Below, piece by piece: positions 1 through 4,672 of a DNA stretch of 7,994 bases. Position 1 is the first letter of the stretch, and each line of letters starts with the position of its first letter. Made by a program: the position numbers and the translations under genes. The notes below the pieces were generated by a model. The model was not told where the DNA came from, did not search any database, and worked only from the letters and a program-made list of their open reading frames with translations. The DNA comes from Defluviitaleaceae bacterium. GTDB lineage: Bacteria > Bacillota > Clostridia > Lachnospirales > WQUN01. The stretch spans positions 1 through 7,994 of the forward strand of contig WRKK01000254.1 of assembly GCA_009782245.1 (NCBI GenBank), written 5' to 3'.

Positions 1-173
1 TAGCGTTGCAGGTAAATGGCAAGTTGCGTGGTCAGTTGGAAATATCGGCGACGGCGGCAAAAGATGAGGTTTTGGCACAGGCGAAAGTTGACTTGGCGAA
101 ATGGCTGGAGAATGTGGCTGTTGTTAAGGAGATTTATGTTCCTGGGAAGATTGTTAATTTTGTGGTGAAGTGA
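1..173 (+). CDS. leuS: Leucyl-tRNA synthetase, C-terminal fragment (5' end outside window)
   Basis: Only the last 56 codons are present, read in the frame starting at base 3 and ending at TGA 171-173. Leucyl-tRNA synthetase is a cytoplasmic class I enzyme that charges tRNA-Leu. The fragment has the typical end of bacterial LeuS: a VQVNGKxR-like strand (here LQVNGKLRGQLE), then an alternating Ala/Glu/Lys helix (ATAAKDEVLAQAK), then the closing VPGKIVNFVV motif (family pattern VPGKLVNIVV). This is the small C-terminal domain that contacts the tRNA elbow. The gene ends normally and is followed 32 bases later by an intrinsic terminator, so it is a separate transcription unit from the flagellar genes. 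The identification rests on motif recognition; the catalytic part lies outside the window. Confidence 0.9.
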   Translation, partial: ALQVNGKLRGQLEISATAAKDEVLAQAKVDLAKWLENVAVVKEIYVPGKIVNFVVK

Positions 174-205
174 GTTTTGGATAAAATGCCAAACTGTAAA
201 ACACT

Positions 206-233
206 AAAGGGGGCAAAAATTTTGCCCCCTTTT
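206..233 (+). terminator. Intrinsic terminator after leuS
   Basis: A near-perfect palindrome: AAAGGGGGC (206-214) pairs with GCCCCCTTT (224-232). The A/T interior 215-223 is itself self-complementary, so the stem can extend almost to its centre. The 3' side ends in a T run. It lies 32 bases after the leuS stop. The dyad is symmetric, so it could also terminate transcription coming from the right. Confidence 0.88.
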
Positions 234-308
234 ACAAAAAATAAATATCCAGATGTCTCATAATTTGACGATAATACTAACACAGGGGCGAATGGTTGCG
301 GGTGAAAA

Positions 309-516
309 CGGGCGACCGTCCACCTGCGTATACTTAAGCTAAAATCGGAGGGGCAAACGGGCGACCGAGGACGGTCGCCCCTACAAAAACGCTACCCGCC
401 CGCCTGACGGCGGTCAGGTAGGGGCGACCGTCCCCTGCCCGTCCGGCAGGCGGGTCGGTCGCCCGTCCGTCTAATCCCCAATGTTTCAATAAAAGTATAC
501 GCAGGTCGGTCGCCCG
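309..516. repeat. Nested palindrome cluster, possibly a MITE/REP-like element
   Basis: This gene-free stretch holds six copies of the 9-mer GGGCGACCG or its complement, and all six can pair. The outer pair is CGGGCGACCG 309-318 with CGGTCGCCCG 507-516, extended inward by CCTGCGTATACTT 323-335 with AAGTATACGCAGG 493-505; together they form terminal inverted repeats of about 23 bp. Inside lie a tight hairpin (359-367 with 372-380, loop AGGA), a hairpin CCTGAC/GTCAGG (403-408 with 413-418) and a two-level hairpin (422-430 with 456-464, enclosing CCTGCC/GGCAGG at 434-439 and 445-450). No credible coding frame is seen. It resembles non-autonomous miniature or REP-type repeats; a second family member occurs at 4429-4480. 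Confidence 0.75.
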
Positions 517-541
517 TCCCATCTAGTTCACAATATTTCAA
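453..541 (+). repeat. Two imperfect direct repeats, offset about 51 bp
   Basis: Bases 453-489 and 504-541 align as direct copies. The first 16 bases (GGTCGGTCGCCCGTCC) are identical. The following 20 (TCTAATCC... against TCTAGTTC...) match at 16 positions, after a one-base offset change. The left copy lies inside the palindrome cluster, and the right copy runs to just before the ribosome-binding site of the membrane-protein gene. This suggests a local duplication of the element's right border with its flank. Confidence 0.6.
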
Positions 542-545
542 CATT

Positions 546-551
546 AAGGAG
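546..551 (+). promoter_or_regulatory. Shine-Dalgarno AAGGAG, pointing to TTG 560
   Basis: AAGGAG lies eight bases before the TTG at 560-562, an ideal spacing. That TTG opens a frame of only 22 codons including its stop (MQFSNIIFGGGC...), not the frame of the membrane protein that follows. No comparable site precedes the TTG at 582. The mismatch is the main evidence for a frameshift at the start of the next gene. Confidence 0.6.
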
Positions 552-581
552 AGACTACCTTGCAATTTTCAAACATTATTT

Positions 582-1097
582 TTGGCGGCGGCTGTATTGT
601 CTTTGATACCCGTAAACTTATTTAGGTATCCGCTAAAAACCTATATTAGCTGGCTTTTCCACGCTTACACAAATCCCGTTCTTTACGTATTTGCGGCATG
701 GCTTGTGCATTATATGCTAAACGGCACAATGCTTGTAGAAATTGACCCAGAGGTTAGCGGTGCGATTAGCAATTTTATCTCGGAAAGCCCGTTAGAACCG
801 TCAACCCTGCTATTTCTCATAATACCAAGTAGAATATTTGTAAAATGTATTAGCGGACTAATAGGCGACGAGGAAACAAGTTTTCACTATTTGCCCTTAG
901 AATTGTTTATTACCCTGCCAATCCGAACTACACTCACCACAATCGGCACATTTGCCTTTACTTCAATAGTGGCAGGGCTGTTTTGGTGGATTTTGGAAAC
1001 AAATCTTGCGGCATCGCACGTTCATTTTATTTTGATTTTAACGGGTGTTCTTCATTGGATTTTTTGGGCGGTTATAATTGCGCCAAAAAGCCGCTAG
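582..1097 (+). CDS. Unrecognised multi-pass membrane protein, start probably frameshifted
   Basis: The frame from TTG 582 to TAG 1095-1097 encodes 171 residues; I do not recognise the family. Four hydrophobic segments are visible at about residues 32-46, 74-94, 116-138 and 147-166, with a shorter one near the N-terminus. Aromatic clusters (FWWIL, HWIFW) and a basic end (PKSR) suggest an integral cytoplasmic-membrane protein. No catalytic motif is visible. The true start is unclear. The frame stays open upstream of 582, but the only good ribosome-binding site (546-551) serves TTG 560 in another frame. Removing one T from the run 579-583 would join them into a protein beginning MQFSNIILAAAVLSLIPV, which makes a better N-terminal helix. 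The cause could be a sequencing error, a real mutation or programmed slippage. Palindromic repeats lie directly upstream and a hairpin overlaps the stop, so it appears to be a single-gene unit. Confidence 0.6.
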   Translation: MAAAVLSLIPVNLFRYPLKTYISWLFHAYTNPVLYVFAAWLVHYMLNGTMLVEIDPEVSGAISNFISESPLEPSTLLFLIIPSRIFVKCISGLIGDEETSFHYLPLELFITLPIRTTLTTIGTFAFTSIVAGLFWWILETNLAASHVHFILILTGVLHWIFWAVIIAPKSR

Positions 1098-1115
1098 GTA
1101 TGCGGCGGCGTTTTT
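1090..1115 (+). terminator. Likely intrinsic terminator of the membrane-protein gene
   Basis: GCCGC 1090-1094, at the end of the coding frame, can pair with GCGGC at 1105-1109 (loop of ten) or 1102-1106 (loop of seven). A T5 run follows at 1111-1115, with more T-rich sequence beyond. An outer CGCC/GGCG pairing (1081-1084 with 1107-1110) is possible with an A5 bulge. The short stem makes it a moderate call. Confidence 0.55.
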
Positions 1116-1147
1116 AATGTTTTTTAATAATATTGGATTATGCCGTT

Positions 1148-1170
1148 CCCCCCCAAAAAAATTTTTTTTT
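1148..1170. repeat. Consecutive homopolymer runs C7-A7-T9
   Basis: Seven C (1148-1154), seven A (1155-1161) and nine T (1162-1170) follow one another, ending exactly at the putative -35 box of the flgM promoter. Such runs are prone to slippage in replication and to sequencing error. The A/T part could also act as an intrinsically bent upstream promoter element. Confidence 0.7.
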
Positions 1171-1196
1171 AACCCCTAATATTTTCCCCCGATTAT
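1170..1196 (+). promoter_or_regulatory. Putative flagellar sigma factor (sigma-D/sigma-28 type) promoter
   Basis: TAAC at 1170-1173, a 15-base spacer, then CCGATTAT at 1189-1196. The known sigma-D consensus in Bacillus subtilis is TAAA, a spacer of about 15, then CCGATAT. The match is 3 of 4 at -35, with a one-base variant at -10. It lies 120-150 bases before flgM, a gene class commonly under this sigma factor. Transcription would begin near 1203, giving a leader of about 115 bases that carries the 13-bp repeats. Confidence 0.5.
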
Positions 1197-1218
1197 GACG
1201 ATAATATCTTTGTAACAC

Positions 1219-1269
1219 AAAAAAAGTTTCAAAAAAAAGTTTCAAAAAAAAGTTTCAAAAAAAAGTTTC
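1219..1269 (+). repeat. Four tandem copies of a 13-bp repeat, A8GTTTC
   Basis: AAAAAAAAGTTTC is repeated at 1231-1243, 1244-1256 and 1257-1269, with a first copy one A shorter at 1219-1230. The copies are otherwise identical. The array lies between the putative promoter and the flgM ribosome-binding site, so it would be transcribed as an A-rich leader. Identical copies imply recent expansion or ongoing copy-number change. Confidence 0.9.
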
Positions 1270-1317
1270 AAATAAAAACAACTAAACAACAATCAACAAC
1301 CAAGAGAGGTGCATAGT

Positions 1318-1596
1318 ATGAAAATAAATAACATTTACGCTACACAGGCTGCGTATCTAGCCAACAACAAAACGCGCAGACCCAACGCCGCCGCCAGCAA
1401 TGTTCACGACAACTTTAGTATCTCGGGGCAGGCGGAAGATTACCAAATTGCCCGCCGTGCCATCTCCAGATTGCCCGATGTGCGCGAAAGCCGTGTAGAC
1501 GAACTTAAAAACTTAATAGAAAGCGGTCAATATACCGTAAACGCCTCTGCTATTGCTAACAAAATTTTGCAAAATTTTGATAATAGGTGGTCGTAA
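1318..1596 (+). CDS. flgM: FlgM, anti-sigma factor of the flagellar sigma factor
   Basis: The product has 92 residues, a normal FlgM length. FlgM binds the flagellar sigma factor (FliA/SigD) in the cytoplasm and blocks late flagellar genes until the hook is complete. The first 30 residues are polar and low in hydrophobics, as in the disordered N-terminal half of the family. The core FSISGQAEDYQIA (from about residue 33) and the C-terminal helices LPDVRESRVDELKNLIESG and YTVNASAIANKILQNF match the conserved sigma-binding region (family pattern PDVREEKVxxLKxxIExGxY followed by IAxKML). ATG 1318 is chosen because GAGAGG at 1304-1309 sits eight bases upstream; the in-frame GTG 1309 falls inside that site. 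The stop TAA overlaps the flgN start by one base, indicating translational coupling. The upstream promoter candidate would make FlgM part of the regulon it restrains. Confidence 0.92.
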   Translation: MKINNIYATQAAYLANNKTRRPNAAASNVHDNFSISGQAEDYQIARRAISRLPDVRESRVDELKNLIESGQYTVNASAIANKILQNFDNRWS

Positions 1597-2096
1597 TGGC
1601 GGGTATAATTGAAAGTTTGCTGGATACTTTGGGCGAACAAACCAACCGCTACGAGGAACTGCTAGGGCTTTCCAAGGAAAAACGAGACGTTATTATTGCC
1701 AACGATATTGAAAACCTACAGAAAATCAACCACCTGGAGAATATCCTGATAAGCCAGAACCAAAAGCTAGAAAAAAAACGCCAAGCTATCGTTGCCGATA
1801 TGGCTATTGTCCTCAACCAAAAGGAAAAAGACCTTACGTTGCCCAAGTTAATAGAACTAATGCAAGACCAACCCAACGAGCGTACCGCACTAGAAAGTGC
1901 CAGAAACCGCATAAAGTCAATTATGGACGAACTGCGCGAAATGAACCAGCTTAACGGGCAACTTATCCAAAACGCTCTGGAATTTGTGGAATTTGAAAGC
2001 AACTTGCTAAAATCCGCCAGCGGCAACGCCCCAGTTTACTTCCCTGGCTCGGATAACGATTATTATGAAGAAAGTCAGATAGATTTTAGGAACTAA
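1596..2096 (+). CDS. flgN: FlgN-family export chaperone for hook-associated proteins
   Basis: The product has 166 residues. FlgN is a small cytoplasmic helical chaperone that binds the C-terminal helices of FlgK and FlgL and delivers them to the flagellar export gate. The protein is almost wholly helical with heptad-like Leu/Ile/Glu/Lys patterns (about residues 5-60 and 85-140). It carries the typical segment LNGQLIQNALEFVEFESNLL (from about 119) followed by a Gly/Asn/acidic tail ending SQIDFRN. ATG 1596 is preferred: it shares one base with the flgM stop and has AGGTGG at 1585-1590; the in-frame GTG 1587 lies inside that site. Its position just before two flgK genes and flgL fits the role. 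Whether one chaperone serves both FlgK paralogues cannot be told from sequence. Confidence 0.88.
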   Translation: MAGIIESLLDTLGEQTNRYEELLGLSKEKRDVIIANDIENLQKINHLENILISQNQKLEKKRQAIVADMAIVLNQKEKDLTLPKLIELMQDQPNERTALESARNRIKSIMDELREMNQLNGQLIQNALEFVEFESNLLKSASGNAPVYFPGSDNDYYEESQIDFRN

Positions 2097-2180
2097 TTTG
2101 CACCGATTTATACCGAATTTGCACCGATTTGCACCAATTTGAACCAATTTGAACCGAATTTACACCAATTTGCACCAAAA
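2097..2180 (+). repeat. Eight degenerate 10-11 bp tandem repeats, consensus TTTGCACCAA
   Basis: Units start at 2097, 2107, 2118, 2128, 2138, 2148, 2159 and 2169. Each is a TTT followed by (G/A)(C/A/T)ACC and (G/A)A, with the third unit ACC fixed in all eight. The period is close to one helical turn, so every ACC would face the same side of the DNA. The array begins at the base after the flgN stop and fills the spacer to the flgK ribosome-binding site. It has no spacer sequences, so it is not a CRISPR. Confidence 0.9.
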
Positions 2181-2189
2181 TTAAACTAC

Positions 2190-2206
2190 TAGGAGTGATA
2201 CTTTTG
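2190..2206 (+). promoter_or_regulatory. Translation start region of the first flgK (AGGAG, TTG start)
   Basis: TAGGAGTGATACTTTTG holds the Shine-Dalgarno AGGAG (2191-2195), eight bases of spacing and the TTG start 2204-2206. The in-frame GTG 2195 overlaps the ribosome-binding site and is unlikely to be the start. The same 17 bases recur with one difference at 4673-4689 before the second flgK. Confidence 0.8.
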
Positions 2207-4414
2207 TTTACTTCCCTAAATATCGCAACCAGCGGTATGCGGGCTGCCCAAACTGGGCTTGCCGTTACTGGTCATAATATGGCAAACGCCGAAATACTCG
2301 GCTTTTCCCGCCAACGGACTATTCAAAATGATACACGGCTACGTGTTATGGGTACTAGCATGGCGGGCAACACGCTCCGTGTCGGTACTGGCGTTGATAA
2401 TAACGCCGTTCACCAAATACGTAGCCAATATTTTGATATGCGTTTTAGAATGCACAACTCGGCACTTAACTTCCAAGCCCTTGTTTCCGCCATTGGCAGC
2501 CACATGGAAGACATCATTGGCGAAACCGAAAACACCTTCCGAATGCAGCATCTTATGCAAGATATGTGGCGTTCTATGCAGGAACTTAGCCTGAATATTG
2601 GCGGAATTGAGACCCGTGATATTTTTATCAGCACCTCCGCCGCCTTTTTGGATAAAGCCCACAATATTTTTGAAGAACTTTTTGAACTGCAACAAAATTT
2701 GGACGCACAGATTCGCAACATGGTAACAGAAATTAACGATATAGTCGGCAGCATAGACCGCTTGAACAACGTAATTCAGGCAAACGAGATTACTGGCGAC
2801 AACGCCAACGACCTGCGCGACCAACGCAACCTGCTAATGGACAGGCTTAGCGCCCTTGTTCCTGTTGAATTTTCCACCGACCCCCGCACGGGGCACGTGA
2901 ACATATTTACGCAAGAGGGTAACTTTTTCTTATCGCAAGGCTCGCAAAACTTTTTGGGCTTGAAAGAGATGAGCGGACGTTACAATTTTGTCGAGCCCGT
3001 TTTTACCATGGCAACCGAAGTTTTGCCGTCTACCACGCCGCCACGGGAATATGTCCCGTTTTTTAGCTGGAACCGCCCGATAAATGCCGCCAACGGTAAC
3101 GAAGAGGGTGCATTAATGGCTCTGCTTATGGCTCGTGGCTCTATGCCGCTAACTTTTGCTGGTGCGGATGCACTTTGGCGGCCGATTGCCCTGCCAAACG
3201 GCGGCGCAAATGCACCCAACGGCACTAACTTTACTAGCATTGACGAACTTGTCGCCCACATGATAGGAAATCCGCCAGATGTAACCGATACAGTGCAGTT
3301 TGACCCTAGTAATTCCGCAACCTGGCCTGGAGATTGGCCTAGCGTTGGCTTTGATTCCGCCGACCCAACCACGTGGCCACCCGCCGCTGGCGGCTTTGAC
3401 CCCGAAGACGAAACAACTTGGCCCGCCAGTTTTAACATCAACAACGCACTCACATGGCCCGCCGCTTGGACTGCCAGTTTTGCCTTTGACATTGCCGATC
3501 CCACAACCTTTCCAACAGGTGCATTAGCTTTCCCGAACGGCACAAGCGATACAGGATTTTTACACGCACAGCTAGTCTGGCAAAACAACCGCAACAATCT
3601 GGAGCAACTATATCCCGAGTTTATTACAAGCCCAGCAAGCCTGTTAGCCGCTGTTAATCAGGGGCGCGGCAACGCAACTTTTAACCGATTGCACGATAAT
3701 TTTGCGGCGGCAAACCGCACTTTTAACCAAGCCGCATGGAGCGCCGAGTATGCGTTGATTCCCAACATGATGGTGAACATGGATAAAATCGTAAACAGCA
3801 TTGTTCGGCTGGTAAACAACTCGCTTGCCCCCGTTGACAACCATTCTCGGGCGGAAGATGCCCCGTTTGACCTTAACGGCAACCGCTCGTTTACGGAAGT
3901 TTTTGTGCGAACGGGCATAGGAAACTCGGTCATGCCACGCTTTGACGGTAGCGGCGTTCACAATGGCGGCTTGCCTGGCAACTTTGACAGCCTATACACC
4001 ACTCGCAACATAAGAATAAACCCAGTATTATTGCGGCCTGGCGGACACAACTTACTAGCACTATCGCCGTCTGGCGACAGAGAGGATTCCTCGCTAATAG
4101 AGAGAATGCTGGAATTGTGGGTATCAGACGATAGCCCATACAGCGTAAACATTAGGGGCAACACTTTCGCAAAAGATAGGGCTTACCAAATATTTATAAC
4201 CGATTTCGCCGTCCGCATAAACGAGGCAGACACGGGCGTGTCAACCCAGTTTCAAGCACTAACACAAGCCGACCAGCGCCGCAACGCAATAATGGGCGTT
4301 TCGCTAGACGAAGAAACTTCTAGCATGATGACGTTCCAATTCGCCTACCAAGCGGCGGCACGGCTGTTTAATATAATTGATAGCATGATTGATACCGTTG
4401 TGAACCGTATGTAG
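2204..4414 (+). CDS. flgK: FlgK, hook-filament junction protein, long form with Trp-Pro repeats
   Basis: The product has 736 residues (TTG start), longer than typical FlgK proteins (about 500-550). FlgK is exported and forms the first junction layer between hook and filament. The N-terminal D0 helix FTSLNIATSGMRAAQTGLAV, then TGHNMANAEILGFSRQR, is diagnostic (family: ATSGLxAxQxALdVTGHNIANAnTpGYSRQ). A helical D1 region with ANDLRDQRNLLMDRLSALV follows near residue 200. Late conserved motifs are FDLNGN (555-560), NPVLLRPGG...SGDREDSSLIERML, and the C-terminal VSLDEE (699-704) with FAYQAAARLFNIIDSMIDTVVNRM. The extra length lies in the central variable domain, including five repeats at residues 366-446. 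It lies 107 bases after flgN, across the 10-bp repeat array. The gene is intact. Confidence 0.93.
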   Translation: MFTSLNIATSGMRAAQTGLAVTGHNMANAEILGFSRQRTIQNDTRLRVMGTSMAGNTLRVGTGVDNNAVHQIRSQYFDMRFRMHNSALNFQALVSAIGSHMEDIIGETENTFRMQHLMQDMWRSMQELSLNIGGIETRDIFISTSAAFLDKAHNIFEELFELQQNLDAQIRNMVTEINDIVGSIDRLNNVIQANEITGDNANDLRDQRNLLMDRLSALVPVEFSTDPRTGHVNIFTQEGNFFLSQGSQNFLGLKEMSGRYNFVEPVFTMATEVLPSTTPPREYVPFFSWNRPINAANGNEEGALMALLMARGSMPLTFAGADALWRPIALPNGGANAPNGTNFTSIDELVAHMIGNPPDVTDTVQFDPSNSATWPGDWPSVGFDSADPTTWPPAAGGFDPEDETTWPASFNINNALTWPAAWTASFAFDIADPTTFPTGALAFPNGTSDTGFLHAQLVWQNNRNNLEQLYPEFITSPASLLAAVNQGRGNATFNRLHDNFAAANRTFNQAAWSAEYALIPNMMVNMDKIVNSIVRLVNNSLAPVDNHSRAEDAPFDLNGNRSFTEVFVRTGIGNSVMPRFDGSGVHNGGLPGNFDSLYTTRNIRINPVLLRPGGHNLLALSPSGDREDSSLIERMLELWVSDDSPYSVNIRGNTFAKDRAYQIFITDFAVRINEADTGVSTQFQALTQADQRRNAIMGVSLDEETSSMMTFQFAYQAAARLFNIIDSMIDTVVNRM
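3299..3541 (+). repeat. Five imperfect Trp-Pro protein repeats within FlgK
   Basis: Five coding repeats begin at 3299, 3350, 3395, 3431 and 3485 (17, 15, 12, 18 and 19 residues). The core is F(D/N)xxxxxT(W/F)P: FDPSNSATWP, FDSADPTTWP, FDPEDETTWP, FNINNALTWP and FDIADPTTFP. Linkers vary in length and are rich in Ala, Gly and Pro. They sit in the surface-exposed variable domain. They are diverged at DNA level, so they are not a fresh slippage product. Confidence 0.85.
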
Positions 4415-4430
4415 CAAACCGTATGTAGCA
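4403..4430 (+). repeat. 14-bp tandem duplication spanning the flgK stop codon
   Basis: AACCGTATGTAGCA occurs twice in direct succession (4403-4416 and 4417-4430). The first copy contains the final Met codon and the TAG stop of flgK. The second copy runs directly into the palindromic repeat. It leaves the protein unchanged but duplicates the stop in the same register shift, so it may mark a repair or insertion event at this border. Confidence 0.8.
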
Positions 4431-4480
4431 AACGGGCGACCGCCCCGTCTGGACAAACGGGCGAACGGGGACGTTCGCCC
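4429..4480. repeat. Second member of the GGGCGACCG palindrome family
   Basis: CAAACGGGCGACCG (4429-4442) is followed by CAAACGGGCGAACG (4454-4467), which forms a 9-bp hairpin with CGTTCGCCC (4472-4480) over the loop GGGA. The architecture matches the hairpin at 359-380, including the flanking CAAAC on the left and CCTAC on the right. One stem pair differs, A-T here against C-G there, which is a compensatory change. A further small hairpin GTCTGC/GCAGAC (4487-4492 with 4498-4503) follows. No long T run follows the main hairpin, so it is not a standard terminator. Confidence 0.8.
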
Positions 4481-4513
4481 CTACCTGTCTGCAACAAGCA
4501 GACGATAACCACC

Positions 4514-4540
4514 AAAAATCCACAAAAAAATGGGTTTTTT
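4514..4540 (+). terminator. Weak terminator-like hairpin between the two flgK genes
   Basis: AAAAATCCA (4514-4522) pairs with TGGGTTTTT (4531-4539), including one G-U pair, over the loop CAAAAAAA, and ends in a run of six T. The stem is A/U-rich with only two G-C pairs, so termination would be partial at best. It may lower transcription into the second flgK and flgL relative to the first flgK. Confidence 0.4.
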
Positions 4541-4564
4541 GATACGATAAATTAATAAAAAATG

Positions 4565-4637
4565 TGCGGGGTCAAGGGGGCGCGCTCCCTTGCGGGTCAA
4601 GGGCAGCGCCATTGCGGGGTGTGGGGCAGCGCCCCAC
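4565..4637. repeat. Three consecutive GC-rich stem-loops with GCGGG spacers
   Basis: Three hairpins lie at 23-25 bp intervals. CAAGGGGGC/GCTCCCTTG (4573-4581 with 4584-4592) includes one G-T pair. CAAGGGC/GCCATTG (4598-4604 with 4608-4614) has one mismatch. GTGGGGC/GCCCCAC (4621-4627 with 4631-4637) is perfect with loop AGC. Each is preceded by GCGGG(G)T. The last two share the loop-region core GGGCAGCGCC or GGGGCAGCGCCCC. They look like tandem derivatives of one hairpin unit and are much more GC-rich than their surroundings. Confidence 0.7.
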
Positions 4638-4661
4638 GGTTTTAAGGTTTTAAGGTTTTAA
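4638..4661 (+). repeat. Three tandem copies of GGTTTTAA
   Basis: GGTTTTAA is repeated exactly at 4638-4645, 4646-4653 and 4654-4661, directly after the GC-rich hairpins and 12 bases before the ribosome-binding site of the second flgK. After a GC hairpin this T-rich repeat could act as a poor terminator tail. Confidence 0.85.
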
Positions 4662-4672
4662 TCTTTGATATT

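Noticed and set aside
265..276. Vegetative promoter at TTGACG / ATAATA before the membrane gene
   Set aside because: The two boxes are adjacent instead of about 17 bases apart, and no partner box lies at a proper distance. The 11-mer TGACGATAATA recurs at 1196-1206, but without a supporting promoter context at both places.
334..522. Minus-strand 62-codon frame in the palindrome cluster
   Set aside because: It is composed of translated repeat units (GRATD, AGDGRP) with no protein-like features; the region is structured non-coding repeat.
2097..2180. CRISPR array
   Set aside because: Units of 10-11 bp are contiguous, with no unique spacers and no cas genes nearby.
2980..3597. Minus-strand open frame (205 codons) opposite the Trp-Pro repeats of the first FlgK
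   Set aside because: Its apparent GHVVGS/GQVxxxxxSK repetition simply mirrors the repeats on the plus strand. No independent coding signal is seen.
4459..4480. The 9-bp GC hairpin as an intrinsic terminator
   Set aside because: It is followed by CTACCTGTCTG instead of a T run, and it matches a repeat family seen elsewhere in the window.
4664..4671. Sigma-D -10 box (TTTGATAT) before the second flgK
   Set aside because: The TAAG/TAAT boxes of the 8-bp repeats lie at wrong distances (1, 9 or 17 bases), and the start site would fall at or beyond the ribosome-binding site.
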